The notes under the pieces were generated by a model. The model was not told where the DNA came from and searched no databases. It was given only the letters and a program-made list of their open reading frames with translations. Shown here piece by piece: positions 53,921-63,034 of a stretch of DNA of 64,000 nucleotides (positions within the stretch are counted from its first letter, which is position 1; every line of letters begins with the position of its first letter). The position numbers were made by a program, and so were the translations under genes. Source of the stretch: Roseiarcus sp963832305 (GTDB lineage Bacteria; Pseudomonadota; Alphaproteobacteria; Rhizobiales; Beijerinckiaceae); contig CAWHTU010000009.1 in NCBI GenBank assembly GCA_963832305.1, positions 25,788 through 89,787 of the forward strand, read 5' to 3'.

Positions 53921-54361
53921 ATGATTCAACTTGCGGATCAAAAGACGGCGACGCCCGAAGCAGCGGACTTGGACGACGCCGAACTGCTCGGCTTCGAACA
54001 TATCGAGGCCAAGCCTGACGCGCAGACTTCGGCCGAAGACGCCGTCGCGCTCGCGCTGAACAAGCGCGGCGAGCTTCCAATCTCCGATAGCCGGTTGAAG
54101 ACGCATGTGAACCGTGTCGGCGAGACCGCCGGCGGCCTTGGCTTGTACAGCTTCCGCTACATCGGCGAGGATCGCGAGTTCCTTGGCGTCATGGCGCAGG
54201 AGCTGCTCGCCGACGAGCGCAGTCGCCACGCGGTGGAAGCGGGCGCGGACGGATACTATCGCGTCGACTACGCCCGGCTCGGCCTTGCGAGCCTCGTGAC
54301 CGACGAGATGCTTGCCGCCGGCGAGCGCGTTCTGCGCCGGGCCCCAAGCCTGACGCATTGA
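53921..54361 (+). CDS. DLDDAELLGFE-motif protein with S74-like C-terminal domain (paralogue 2, intact)
   Basis: 146 residues. The N-terminal part (16-26) is DLDDAELLGFE, then an acidic linker and VALALNKRG. The C-terminal domain (about 55-121) reads DSRLKTHVNRVGETAGGLGLYSFRYIGEDREFLGVMAQELLAD and GYYRVDYARLGL. This resembles the peptidase S74 intramolecular-chaperone domain at the ends of phage tail fibres, but here it stands almost alone on a short leader. It follows the repeat-peptide genes on the same strand, preceded by GGAGAGGAAAC. The N-terminal motif could serve as a recognition leader (inference). Function unknown. Confidence 0.78.
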   Translation: MIQLADQKTATPEAADLDDAELLGFEHIEAKPDAQTSAEDAVALALNKRGELPISDSRLKTHVNRVGETAGGLGLYSFRYIGEDREFLGVMAQELLADERSRHAVEAGADGYYRVDYARLGLASLVTDEMLAAGERVLRRAPSLTH

Positions 54362-54464
54362 TCCGGACATTGGATCGACGGGTCACAGAAAGCGCCGGGT
54401 CGCCCCGGCGACCGGGATAGGCTGGCCCGGCGGATAGCCACTTACCTCGAAGCGGAGAATCCAG

Positions 54465-54910
54465 ATGGCAGAACTTCAGAATCAAAAAAAGGCGACGTCC
54501 GAAACCGCGGACCTCGACGACGCCGAGCTTCTCGGCTTCGAGCATATCGAGACTGCGCCCGTCTCTTCGACTTCGACCGAAGACGCCGTCGGGCTCGCGC
54601 TGAACAAGCGGGGCACGAGGAGAGTGTGCCATCCGACCTGCGTTTGAAGACGCATGTCACACGCGCCGGCGAGACAGCCGGCGGCTTGGGTTTGTACAGC
54701 TTCCGCTATCTCGACGAGGATCGCGAGTTCCTTGGCGTCATGGCGCAGGAGCTGCTCGCCGACGAGCACAATCGTGACGCGGTCGAAGCGGGCGCGGACG
54801 GGTATTTCCGCGTCGACTACGCGCGACTCGGTCTTGCAAGCCTCGCGACCGATGAAATGCGAGCCGCCGGCGAGCGCGCCGCGCGTCGGGCCTCGACCCT
54901 GGCGCACTGA
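54465..54910 (+). pseudogene. DLDDAELLGFE-motif protein with S74-like domain (paralogue 3, frameshifted)
   Basis: Third tandem copy. The first frame has AELQNQKKATSETADLDDAELLGFEHIE and VGLALNKRG, then fails near 54617. The S74-like part resumes in another frame as PSDLRLKTHVTRAGETAGG, LYSFRYLDEDREFLGVMAQELLAD and FRVDYARLGLASLATDEM. One missing base (or two extra) explains it. It is highly similar to paralogue 2, so the duplication is recent. It ends 60 bp before the hydroxypyruvate isomerase gene. Whether the break is real needs reads. Confidence 0.75.
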
Positions 54911-54970
54911 CCCGAACCTGGGAAAAGGACCGGGGAAAGGCGCGCGTCTCCGATTCAGCCCGGAGCCCGC

Positions 54971-55741
54971 ATGCCGAAATTCTCCGCCAACCTGGGCTTT
55001 CTTTTCGCTGAACTGCCTTTCCTGGACCGCTTCGCCGCGGCGGCGCGGGCCGGGTTCAAGGGCGTTGAATACGCCTCGCCCTACGAGCACGCCGCGAGCG
55101 ACATCGCCCGGCGGCTCGCCGACCACGGCCTGACGCAGGCGCTGTTCAATCTGCCAGCTGGAGACCGGGAGGCGGGCGAGAGTGGAATCGCCGTCCTGGC
55201 CGGCCGTGAAGCGGAGTTCCGCGACGGCGTTTCGCGCGCCCTCGACTATGCGGGCGAACTCGGCTGCGCGCGCCTCAACTGTCTCGCCGGCATCGCGCCG
55301 CCGGGCGCCGATCGGCGAGCGCTCGAAGAGACCTTCGCCGCCAATCTCGCCTTCGCCGCGGAGGCGGCGCGCGGACGCCGCGTCAAGCTCCTGATCGAGC
55401 CGATCAGCCTCTATGAGATGCCGGGATTCTTCCTGAACCGCAGCGACGAAGCCCTGCGGCTCATCAAACGTGTCGCCTCCGACAATCTCTATCTGCAGGC
55501 CGACATCTACCACATGCAGATAATGGAGGGCGATCTCGCCCGCCGGCTCGAAGCGGCAATGCCCGAAATCGCGCATATCCAGATCGCCGACAATCCGGGC
55601 CGGCACGAGCCGGGCTCGGGCGAGATCAACTATGCGTTCCTGCTGCCGCTGATCGACCGGCTCGGCTACGAGGGCTGGGTCGGCTGCGAATACCGGCCCC
55701 TGACAACCACAGAAGCCGGCCTCGCCTGGATGGCGCGATAG
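54971..55741 (+). CDS. hyi: hydroxypyruvate isomerase family protein
   Basis: 256-residue TIM-barrel sugar isomerase; interconverts hydroxypyruvate and tartronate semialdehyde in glyoxylate metabolism. It opens PKFSANLGFLFAELPFLDRFAAAARAGFKGVEYASPYEH. Further motifs are LFNLPAGDREAGESGIAVLAGREAEFRDGV, LLIEPISLYEMPGFFLNRSDEAL (metal Glu), QADIYHMQIMEGDL (metal Asp and His), HIQIADNPGRHEPGSGEINY and the final VGCEYRP. All are diagnostic of Hyi. It is not adjacent to glyoxylate carboligase here; a glycerate 2-kinase gene of related metabolism lies 15 kb away. Confidence 0.93.
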   Translation: MPKFSANLGFLFAELPFLDRFAAAARAGFKGVEYASPYEHAASDIARRLADHGLTQALFNLPAGDREAGESGIAVLAGREAEFRDGVSRALDYAGELGCARLNCLAGIAPPGADRRALEETFAANLAFAAEAARGRRVKLLIEPISLYEMPGFFLNRSDEALRLIKRVASDNLYLQADIYHMQIMEGDLARRLEAAMPEIAHIQIADNPGRHEPGSGEINYAFLLPLIDRLGYEGWVGCEYRPLTTTEAGLAWMAR

Positions 55742-55797
55742 CCGGTTCACCGCTAACACTGACCCTGCTGGCCGTTGCGGACCGATCAAGGGTAGCG

Positions 55798-58008
55798 ATG
55801 AATTCGGAGAGCGCCGCCGCGAAAGAAAATCATGGACTCGCGCCGGCGCTGGAAATTTTCCTGGCCGTCATCTGCTGCTGCCTCTCGCTGCTCATTTTCT
55901 ATCGCCATCACCTTTTCGCCGGCCCCCTGCATTTCACCGGAGATTTCGCGGACGCGCTGATTCAGGCGGCGCGCCTCGAACATTGGTTCGGGGTCTTCCG
56001 CGGCAGATATCACTGGCGCGACCCAATCTTCTTCTATCCGGAGAAGAACGTCCTCGGGTACAACGACGCTTATTTTCTCTATGGCGTCCTCTACTCCGGC
56101 TACCGCTCCTTTGGCTTCGACCAGCTCATTTCAATGGAGCTGACGAGCGCGGTCTTCCGGGCGATTGGCTTCCTCTCCACATGGCTGCTGTTGCGCCGCT
56201 ATTTCGGGACCGGAATTCCCGCGGCCGCGCTTGGCTCGGCCCTGATGACATTTTCGAACGGCATCTACCTTGCGACCGGGCACACCCAGCTCGCCACGCT
56301 GGGGCTGGCGCCGCTGGCGCTTCTAATGGGCGCGCGCGTGCATGAGCTCCTCGACAGCGGGCGGCGCTTCGCGGCCGGAGCGACTGCGGCTGGCCTCGCC
56401 GCGCTCGTCGCGAGCTGGATGATGACGGCCTTTTACACGATCTTCATGAGCGGGGTGTTCGTGCTTGTGGCGACGCTGGTTTTCGCCATCTACGACCCGC
56501 AGTCGTGCGCCCGACTCCTGGGGGACTTCGTCAAGGACGGCCGATGGCGCTCGCTTCTGATCGCCGCCGGCGTTTTTGTCGTCGGGCTTGTACCCTTCGC
56601 TCTGACCTATGCTCCGGCGGCGGCGGTTACGGGCATGCATCCGCTCGGTGAAGTGCTTTTCTACGCGCCGATTCCAGCCGATCTCATTGATCTCGGGTCC
56701 GGCAATCTCATCTGGGGACAGCTGTCGGAGGGATTGCGCGCCTTTGCCCGGATCGGCGAGCATGGAAACGAGCACCGAATGGGCTTCACCTACATCGAGC
56801 TCGCCCTCGTCGTTGCGATCGCCCTCGCGGGCAACCGCGTCGCGCGATCCGAGCGCGGATCGCTGAACAGCGCCATACTGCGCGTGCTTGCGATCGCGGT
56901 GCTCCTGGGCCTGCTGCTCGAGGTCAAGGTCGGCGATCTGTCGCTTTGGACATTGGTGTACAAATTCGTGCCCGGCGGACGCGGCGTACGGGTCGTCGCC
57001 CGGTATCAGCTCATTCTCCTGGCGACGGGCGCGATTGTCAGCGCGGTCGCGCTCGATCGCCTTGCGCGGGGCGGGGCCGGGCGCAGGCTCGCCGCCATCG
57101 GCATCGGGGTGGCGCTCCTCATCGAGCAGATCAATGTCGATTCGATCGCCCATCTGACGCGGGCGGAGGTCGCGACGGCCATCGCGCCTCTCGCGCCCCC
57201 GCGAGCATGCAAAGCATTCTTCGCCACCCATCCGCCGCCGCGCAGTCGCGACGGCGGCACGGCAATCAAGTATATCCTCCACACCACTCAGGCCATGCTG
57301 ATCGCGACCACCGTCGGCGTGCCGACGCTGAACGGCATGGATAGCTTCTACCCGCCGGGTCACACTCTTTTTTCGCCGCTCGACGGCGACTATGAATTGC
57401 GCGCCTATATGTTTGCTTGGCGACACGGCCTGCTCGACGGACTCTGCGCGTTCGACCTGACCGAGAACACATGGCGGATCGTGACCGGCCCGCCGCCGGC
57501 GCCGCGCACGCATCCGCTCGGCGCGGGACTGGTTGCCGGCGACCGGATCCAGTTCGGCGACGGTCAGCCCGGCGTCCCGATGCTTGCGGATGGATGGTCG
57601 TCGCCCGAGGACTGGGGAACATGGGCGACTGGGCTCATTTCGACTTTGACGGTCAGGCTGCAACACGACGCCTTCGCAGCGGGCGGAGCAAAGATGGTCT
57701 TCCCGACATGGGCGTATCTGCCGGCCGGCGCCGGCGCGAAGACGCTAAAGGTTTACCTCACCGATCCGCCGGTTTCCGCCGATCCGCTCGCGACCTGGAC
57801 CCTGTCCCATGATCGCCAGCCGCTGACCCTGTGCATTCCGCGGGAAGCAATTCCATCCGACCGGCCGATTACGCTCACCTTCGAGGCGGAAAAATCCTAT
57901 TCCCCGTCCCAAACGAATCCCGCGGGCGACGCGAGAGTTCTCAATTTTGCGTTGAGCGAACTCACCGTCGAGGCTGAGCCCTGCGACTCTTTCTGGAAAG
58001 ACCACTAG
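55798..58008 (+). CDS. GT-C-like multi-spanning membrane protein with beta-rich C-terminus
   Basis: 736 residues. The first segment is EIFLAVICCCLSLLIFYRHH; about ten more follow to residue 440 (LGSALMTFSNGIYLA, LLIAAGVFVVGLVPFALTYAP, ILRVLAIAVLLGLLLEV and others). This gives the topology of GT-C glycosyltransferases or their relatives that use polyprenyl-linked sugars. An N-terminal loop has FTGDFADALIQAARLEHWFG with acidic residues. The C-terminal 200 residues are periplasmic and beta-rich, with MLADGWSSPEDWGTWATG, a stretch that resembles the DUF7024-type tail of related proteins. Donor and acceptor are unknown. It stands between hyi and the AsmA gene. Confidence 0.78.
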   Translation: MNSESAAAKENHGLAPALEIFLAVICCCLSLLIFYRHHLFAGPLHFTGDFADALIQAARLEHWFGVFRGRYHWRDPIFFYPEKNVLGYNDAYFLYGVLYSGYRSFGFDQLISMELTSAVFRAIGFLSTWLLLRRYFGTGIPAAALGSALMTFSNGIYLATGHTQLATLGLAPLALLMGARVHELLDSGRRFAAGATAAGLAALVASWMMTAFYTIFMSGVFVLVATLVFAIYDPQSCARLLGDFVKDGRWRSLLIAAGVFVVGLVPFALTYAPAAAVTGMHPLGEVLFYAPIPADLIDLGSGNLIWGQLSEGLRAFARIGEHGNEHRMGFTYIELALVVAIALAGNRVARSERGSLNSAILRVLAIAVLLGLLLEVKVGDLSLWTLVYKFVPGGRGVRVVARYQLILLATGAIVSAVALDRLARGGAGRRLAAIGIGVALLIEQINVDSIAHLTRAEVATAIAPLAPPRACKAFFATHPPPRSRDGGTAIKYILHTTQAMLIATTVGVPTLNGMDSFYPPGHTLFSPLDGDYELRAYMFAWRHGLLDGLCAFDLTENTWRIVTGPPPAPRTHPLGAGLVAGDRIQFGDGQPGVPMLADGWSSPEDWGTWATGLISTLTVRLQHDAFAAGGAKMVFPTWAYLPAGAGAKTLKVYLTDPPVSADPLATWTLSHDRQPLTLCIPREAIPSDRPITLTFEAEKSYSPSQTNPAGDARVLNFALSELTVEAEPCDSFWKDH

Positions 58009-58193
58009 GCACATGTATATTGCCTCGACGGGGTCGAGGCAAGGCCCCTCGGGCGCGGCGGCCAGGAGCCGCGCTCGAACCGCCTTGAGCGCCGTTTGTT
58101 GTCACGGTCATACTTTCGCGCCATTTTGAACCGCGATGGTCGCCCGACCGTTGCCGCGGCAGTTCGCCGAGGCGGAGTGGAAATCGTTTCCCC

Positions 58194-61100
58194 GTGCGCA
58201 ATGTCCTGACCATCATCGCGGTCGCCCTCGTCGCCGTGATGTCGGCAGCGCTCGTTGCGCCGATGCTCATCGACTGGTCCGCGCACCGCGCCCAGATCGA
58301 AGCGCGGCTGCACGCGATCAGCGGCGCGAACGTCTCGCTGACCGGACCGGTCGAGCTCAGGCTCCTGCCGACGCCCTATCTCGCCCTTGGCGCCGGCTCG
58401 TTGTCCGCGCCGGGCCCCGACGGTCCGAAGCTGTCGTTCGATTCCGCGCGGCTCGAGCTTGCGCTCCTCGAACTCGCGAGCGGCCGGGTCCGGTTCTCGG
58501 ACATCAGCGTGGACAGGCCAGTCCTGACGATCGGGCGCGGGGCCGACGGAGCGCTCCGGTTGCCGACGTTGCCGATCGCGCGGCTCCAGTCGACCGGGGT
58601 CGACCGTCTGATCGCGCGGAATGGCCGGGTGCGGGTCGCCGGCGCCGCGGGCGCGCCCGCATCGGAGATCGAAGGCTTCGACATCGACGCCACGGCTCCG
58701 TCTCTCGACGGGCCCGCCCGCCTTGCCGGGCAGTTCGCCGGTCCCGACGGCGCGCCGGTCGTCTTCAGGCTCGCATCGCAAAAGCCGGGGCCGGAAGGGA
58801 CGCCGCTCCGTGTCGAGGTTGACGCTGGGCCGAGCTGGCCGGCCGGCGAGTTCGAAGGCGCGCTCGAAGGCGACGCAGCTCGCGGGTTCACTGACCTTCG
58901 CCTGGCGGGCGCCGCCACATTGACCGGAACCGCGCCGGGCGACGGCGAGCCGACGCCATGGCGCGTCGCAGGGCCGATGACCGTCGATCTCAAGGGGGCG
59001 GCCATTCGCGGGGCGGAGTTCCGGCTCGGGCCGGAGGAACGGGCGATCCGCGCGATTGGCGACGCCACCCTCGCTTTCGGCTCGCCCCCCCGGCTCAGCA
59101 TCGACGTCAAGGCCAAACAGGCGAATGTCGACTCGCTCATGCGCCGCAAAGGCGAGGACGGCGTCGCGCCGGCGCGCGCGGCGGCGCTCCTGACGCGAAT
59201 CGCCTCGGCGGCGCTTCAAGGCCGGCAAAGCCGGATGGCGATCGACGCCAAAGCCTCGGCGGCGCCGATCATTCTTGGCGCGCGGACGTTGTCCGATGCG
59301 AGCGTGGCGCTGAGAACCGAGCCGGGGGCGCCGCTGCATCTCGTGTTCAGCCTCGGCCTTCCGGGGCAAAGCCGAGTGGGCGGCGAAGGCGATCTCGACA
59401 TCGGCGCAGCGAAGTTCCGTGGCGACGTTGACTTCGCCAGCCCGGACTTTGGGTTGCTTCGCGATTGGGCGAGCCTCGGCGCGCCGGAGGGCGCGGGCCG
59501 GGTCGGGGCAATCGCCGAAGCGCTCGCCTATCGCAGCGCTTCGCTCAAGGGCGAGGTCGAAGCGTCCGCGACCGGGGTCTCGCTGCGCAATCTCAAGCTT
59601 GGGTTGGATCGAACGACGCTGACCGGCTCGCTTGCCTTCACAAGTCCGGCCGGCGCAGAAGCCGACCGCCTCGCCCTCGATCTCGCAACCGATTCGCTCG
59701 ACGTCGACACGGTGCCGAGCCTCGCCGTCGCAAACATGATCGGCGATACGGACTTTTCGATTTCGCTCAATGCGGGCTCCCTGCACATCGCCCGTGTCGG
59801 CGAAGCGCAGATCGATAGCGGTTCGGTCGTGCTGAAGGTGGCCAAGACCGGGCCGAAGGTTGTTCTTGAGCGCCTGAGCGTGGCGGGTCTGGGCGGCGCC
59901 TCGCTCGACATGCAGGGAGCGGCGGATCGCGACTCGCTCACGGCGACAGGCCATCTGCGAGCCGACCGGCTGCGCGATTTCGCCGTTCTCGTCTCGCGCC
60001 TCGCGCCGGGCGAATGGAGCCGGCTTCTGGTCGATCGGGCAGATGAGCTCTCGCCGTCGGCGCTGACCTTCGAGGCTCACGGCGGCGCTGGCGGCGGCGA
60101 CACGCCCGCCCTTGATTCCCTGCGCGCGAGCGGATCGGCGGGCGATACCCAGTTCACGATCGCGCTCGATCCGTTGCCGAAGGACGGCGGCCGCGCTCTG
60201 ACCGCCAACCTCGATTCCCCAAACTCGGGCGCGATGCTGCGGCAACTTGGGATGCATGGCGCGCCGGCGGGAGGGGGCCGCGGGCGCATCGCGCTTGGCG
60301 CGCGCGGCGGATGGGCGCAGGGCTTCGACCTCGATGCGACATCCTCGCTCGCCGGCTCGGATCTCACATGGCGCGGCCGCTTCATGCCTCAAGCGGAAGG
60401 CGATGACGCGAAGCTGTTCGGCGCGGCCAAGGTCAAGACGCCGAACCTCGCCCCTGTCGCGGCCGCGCTGGGTCTCGCGCCTGCCGCCGCCGGCGCTTTC
60501 GGACCTGCCGACATTGGATTCGATGCGACCTTGCGCGGCGATCGGTGGAGGTTCTCGAAGCTCGTCGCGACGATCGGCGGGGTCAAGGCCAGCGGCGAAT
60601 TGACCTATGCGCCGGTCGGCGCGCCCTCGCCGGCCGCCCAGGCGAGCGCCGCGATCTCCGGCGCGGAGCAGGCGCTTGGCGCCGGGGCGGCGGTTGCGGG
60701 GTCGCGACAATCTCCGGCCGCGGAGATCCAAGGCGAGCTCGCTGTCGATCGCCTGCCGATGAGCGACATCCTGGCGCTTGCGCTCGGGTCGCCGCAGCCG
60801 GTCAAAGCGGGAACGCGCTGGTCGGAGGCGAAATTCGCCCCGGCGCCGCTGCGCCCGCCGTCCACCGCCGTGAGGCTCAAGGCGGGAACGCTCGACCTGA
60901 CCGACGCTCTCTCTGCGCAAGGGTTCGCCGCCATGCTGCGCCTCGACAAGGGCAGGCTCGATCTCGACGACCTTGGGATGCAGATCGCGGGAGGCGCGGC
61001 TAACGGCCATGCCACCATCCGGCGCGACGGCGACGCCGCGACCCTGACCGGGTCGCTCACCGTCGACTCGGTCGCTGTCGAACGGCCTGGATTTTCGGGG

Positions 61101-62117
61101 CGCCTCGGGGGAACGCTTGATTTCGCTTCGACCGGGCGCAGTCCCGCGACGCTGATCGACGGGCTCGCCGGCGCCGGGACGGTGAACTTCACCGGGGCGG
61201 CGCTGGCGCGAAGCGATCCTGCCGCTCTCGATCGGGTCGTCGCCAGGGCCCAGGCGCCCGATGCGCCGCTCGACGAAACCAACATCGCTTTCGGCTTGGG
61301 CGCCGAGCTCAACCGGGCGCCTCTGGCGGTTCCGGACGGGTCCGCGCCGGTCGCGCTCAACGCGGGCGTCATGAAGGTCGGGCCGATCAGGATTCCCGGG
61401 CGTAATAGCGACGACGCGCTGAACGCCGACCTCGATCTGCGCAAATTCGCCGCCGGGACGCGCCTCGCGCTCGTCTCGTCGGCCAGCGCCCTGAAGTTCT
61501 GGTCCGGGCCGCCGCCGAGCGCGACGGTCGTGGTCGACAACATCCTGGAGGCGCCGAAGCGACAGCTCGACGTCAGCTCCCTTTCCGCTGCGCTCGCGGC
61601 GCAGGCGATCGCGCGCGAGACCGACCGCATCGCCACGATGGAAGCCGACATTCGCGAGCGCGCTTTCTTCAACCGCCGTCTCAAGGGCGAGCGGTTCATG
61701 GATCACCGGCGGCAGGAAATCGAGGATTTCGAGGTCGAGCAGGCGCGGCTCAAGGGGCTCGCCGAGCACTTGCGCGCGATGGAGGAGGCGGAGAAGGCGG
61801 CCGAGCTCGAGGCGGCCAGGAAAGCCGCGGAAGCCGCAGCCGCGAAGGCAGCGGCGGAAAAAGCAGCCGCCGACAAAGCAGCCGCCGACAAAGCGGCGGC
61901 GGACAAAGCGGCGGCAGACAAGGCAGCGGCAGACAGCGCGGAAGCGGTCAGGGCCAGTACACCCGACGGCGAGGCCGCCAAGGCTCCGTTCGCGTCCGCG
62001 CCGGCGCCGCCGAAGAGCGACGAACTCGGCGCCGCCGCGCCTGCGGCGCCGATGCCCCCGGCGAGGCCGAAGGCGCGCTCGACGACAGGCGAACCGGGCC
62101 CGGGCGGGCTCTACTGA
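58194..62117 (+). CDS. AsmA family protein
   Basis: 1,307 residues from GTG 58194. An N-terminal anchor (LTIIAVALVAVMSAALVAPMLIDW) is followed by the AsmA opening HRAQIEARLHAISGANVSLTGPVELRLLPTPYLAL. The long beta-rich periplasmic body and AsmA C-terminal repeats (LKAGTLDLTDALSAQGFAAMLRLDKGRLDLDDL, GLAGAGTVNFTGAAL) follow. AsmA-like proteins bridge the periplasm and are linked to lipid transport and outer-membrane assembly. The last 200 residues are an Ala/Lys coiled coil with five-residue AADKA repeats and a Pro/Ala tail. The original downstream neighbour was a convergent RHH gene whose stop overlapped the AsmA stop (see repeats at 62096). Confidence 0.88.
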   Translation: MRNVLTIIAVALVAVMSAALVAPMLIDWSAHRAQIEARLHAISGANVSLTGPVELRLLPTPYLALGAGSLSAPGPDGPKLSFDSARLELALLELASGRVRFSDISVDRPVLTIGRGADGALRLPTLPIARLQSTGVDRLIARNGRVRVAGAAGAPASEIEGFDIDATAPSLDGPARLAGQFAGPDGAPVVFRLASQKPGPEGTPLRVEVDAGPSWPAGEFEGALEGDAARGFTDLRLAGAATLTGTAPGDGEPTPWRVAGPMTVDLKGAAIRGAEFRLGPEERAIRAIGDATLAFGSPPRLSIDVKAKQANVDSLMRRKGEDGVAPARAAALLTRIASAALQGRQSRMAIDAKASAAPIILGARTLSDASVALRTEPGAPLHLVFSLGLPGQSRVGGEGDLDIGAAKFRGDVDFASPDFGLLRDWASLGAPEGAGRVGAIAEALAYRSASLKGEVEASATGVSLRNLKLGLDRTTLTGSLAFTSPAGAEADRLALDLATDSLDVDTVPSLAVANMIGDTDFSISLNAGSLHIARVGEAQIDSGSVVLKVAKTGPKVVLERLSVAGLGGASLDMQGAADRDSLTATGHLRADRLRDFAVLVSRLAPGEWSRLLVDRADELSPSALTFEAHGGAGGGDTPALDSLRASGSAGDTQFTIALDPLPKDGGRALTANLDSPNSGAMLRQLGMHGAPAGGGRGRIALGARGGWAQGFDLDATSSLAGSDLTWRGRFMPQAEGDDAKLFGAAKVKTPNLAPVAAALGLAPAAAGAFGPADIGFDATLRGDRWRFSKLVATIGGVKASGELTYAPVGAPSPAAQASAAISGAEQALGAGAAVAGSRQSPAAEIQGELAVDRLPMSDILALALGSPQPVKAGTRWSEAKFAPAPLRPPSTAVRLKAGTLDLTDALSAQGFAAMLRLDKGRLDLDDLGMQIAGGAANGHATIRRDGDAATLTGSLTVDSVAVERPGFSGRLGGTLDFASTGRSPATLIDGLAGAGTVNFTGAALARSDPAALDRVVARAQAPDAPLDETNIAFGLGAELNRAPLAVPDGSAPVALNAGVMKVGPIRIPGRNSDDALNADLDLRKFAAGTRLALVSSASALKFWSGPPPSATVVVDNILEAPKRQLDVSSLSAALAAQAIARETDRIATMEADIRERAFFNRRLKGERFMDHRRQEIEDFEVEQARLKGLAEHLRAMEEAEKAAELEAARKAAEAAAAKAAAEKAAADKAAADKAAADKAAADKAAADSAEAVRASTPDGEAAKAPFASAPAPPKSDELGAAAPAAPMPPARPKARSTTGEPGPGGLY
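61861..61935 (+). repeat. 15-bp coding repeats in the AsmA C-terminus
   Basis: Five near-identical 15-bp units encode AADKA repeats of a coiled-coil tail. Third-position differences between units show the array is not brand new. Such Ala/Lys arrays vary in copy number by slippage. Confidence 0.7.
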
Positions 62118-62185
62118 TCGGGGCGAGCGTCACTCGCCGCCTCGAGCACAAAAACTCGGATCGCCGACGACAGATTGGCTTCGCC
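62096..62185. repeat. 90-bp direct repeat, left copy
   Basis: Identical at 88 of 90 positions to 63667-63756, 1,571 bp away. The unit contains the last seven codons of asmA, its stop and the overlapping end of the RHH gene. It marks the left border of the segment carrying the repeat-rich protein gene and speD. Confidence 0.92.
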
Positions 62186-62290
62186 ACGTGGCGCCGGAAG
62201 GCGTCCTCGATCGAGATGGCTGGCGATGACCAGCGAGCATTTGACGACGCGCGGGCTCGCGGCGTCGGTCGGCAACTGGAGCGAGGGTTA
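62112..62290 (-). pseudogene. degraded copy of the RHH-domain gene
   Basis: Matches the intact RHH gene at 63682-63915 but lacks about 85 bp in the middle and has a further deletion near GATGGCTGGCGATGACC. The 3' end (in the 90-bp repeat) is almost unchanged, while the 5' part is broken, so no functional protein can be made. It is the remnant left when the segment to its right was inserted or duplicated. Confidence 0.8.
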
Positions 62291-62298
62291 GGCGGGGG

Positions 62299-62982
62299 TT
62301 ATTCTTCGTCGGGTCCAGCAAGGACAGGCGGACAAATGACTTCCCAATTTTGCGCGGTGTAGCCAAGCCATGCTGCAGCGTTCTTTTCCTTGTCCGTCAG
62401 CTCGGACCAAGCTTTTGGCGACGATGTCGCGCCATCGGAATTGTCCGTTTCCCAGAGAGCGCGGGACCATCCGAGAGTTTCCCATGCTTTCCTCTCGTCT
62501 TCGGACATTTGATTCCAGTCGAGGCCCTCCCAAACACATACGCTTACAACGGAGCGAATTTGGGGGGCGGGCGTGGCATCGGCCGTCTGCTTGGCTTGGT
62601 GTTTGCCAACTACGCGACGGCTCCCGTTCGCGCGGTGGTTCGCGGCTGGGGCCGGGCTCGCGGCTGGGGCCGGGCTCGCGGCTGCGGCCGGGCTCGCGGC
62701 TGCGGCCGGGCTCGTGGCTGCGGGGGGGCTCGCGGCTGCGGGCGGGTTCGCGGCTGCGGGCGGGTTCGCGGCTGCGGGCGGGTTCGCCGCTGCGGGCGGG
62801 TTCGCCGCTGCGGGGAGGTCCGCACGCGCAGGCAGGTTCCCGACTGCGGGAGGGGCGCTGGCTTCCGCATGCGCACTTGAAACCATGAGGTATCGCATGT
62901 GCGGGTGGTCAGTCAGAACGACGAGCCCAACCAGAGCGAATGTAAGCCTAGCTGCGCAATGATACCGGACGCTAAGGTTCAT
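62299..62982 (-). CDS. exported protein with PPAAAN hexapeptide repeats and W-LGY motif pair
   Basis: 227 residues from ATG 62982 (GGGAAAA upstream); a longer reading into speD lacks support. Signal-like segment: LTFALVGLVVLTDHPHMRYLMVSSAHAEA. Residues about 60-110 are a run of PPAAAN-type hexapeptides, probably an extended linker. The C-terminal domain holds two related units, W-NQMSEDERKAWETLGWSRALWE and W-SELTDKEKNAAAWLGYTAQNWE, about 35 residues apart and flanked by cysteines (SVCVWEG, EVICPP). Such W-x-L-x4-E-x-A-x2-LGY-x4-W pairs occur in secreted proteins; function unknown. It is downstream of speD, probably co-transcribed. Confidence 0.75.
   Translation of the reverse strand: MNLSVRYHCAARLTFALVGLVVLTDHPHMRYLMVSSAHAEASAPPAVGNLPARADLPAAANPPAAANPPAAANPPAAANPPAAASPPAATSPAAAASPAAAASPAPAASPAPAANHRANGSRRVVGKHQAKQTADATPAPQIRSVVSVCVWEGLDWNQMSEDERKAWETLGWSRALWETDNSDGATSSPKAWSELTDKEKNAAAWLGYTAQNWEVICPPVLAGPDEE
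62642..62815. repeat. 18-bp coding tandem repeats
   Basis: About ten imperfect copies of an 18-bp unit (GCGGCTGCGGGCGGGTTC on the plus strand). On the minus strand they encode the PPAAAN hexapeptide run. Units on the left are more diverged than those on the right, indicating ongoing expansion from one side. Confidence 0.85.
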
Positions 62983-63034
62983 GCGTTTTTCCCAATGTGT
63001 TCCCAATGGCAGGGCGACCGCAAAACATCGCAAA

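Noticed and set aside
53921..54910. Prophage origin for the S74-like proteins
   Set aside because: No structural, integrase or lysis genes are adjacent; only the short chaperone-like domain is shared with tail fibres.
58005..61769. 1,254-residue open frame antisense to asmA
   Set aside because: It is Arg/Gly-rich with no domain and lies fully opposite a well-supported AsmA protein; long antisense frames are expected in GC-rich DNA.
62642..62815. CRISPR-like array from the 18-bp repeats
   Set aside because: Units are contiguous without spacers and in frame with a protein; they are coding tandem repeats.
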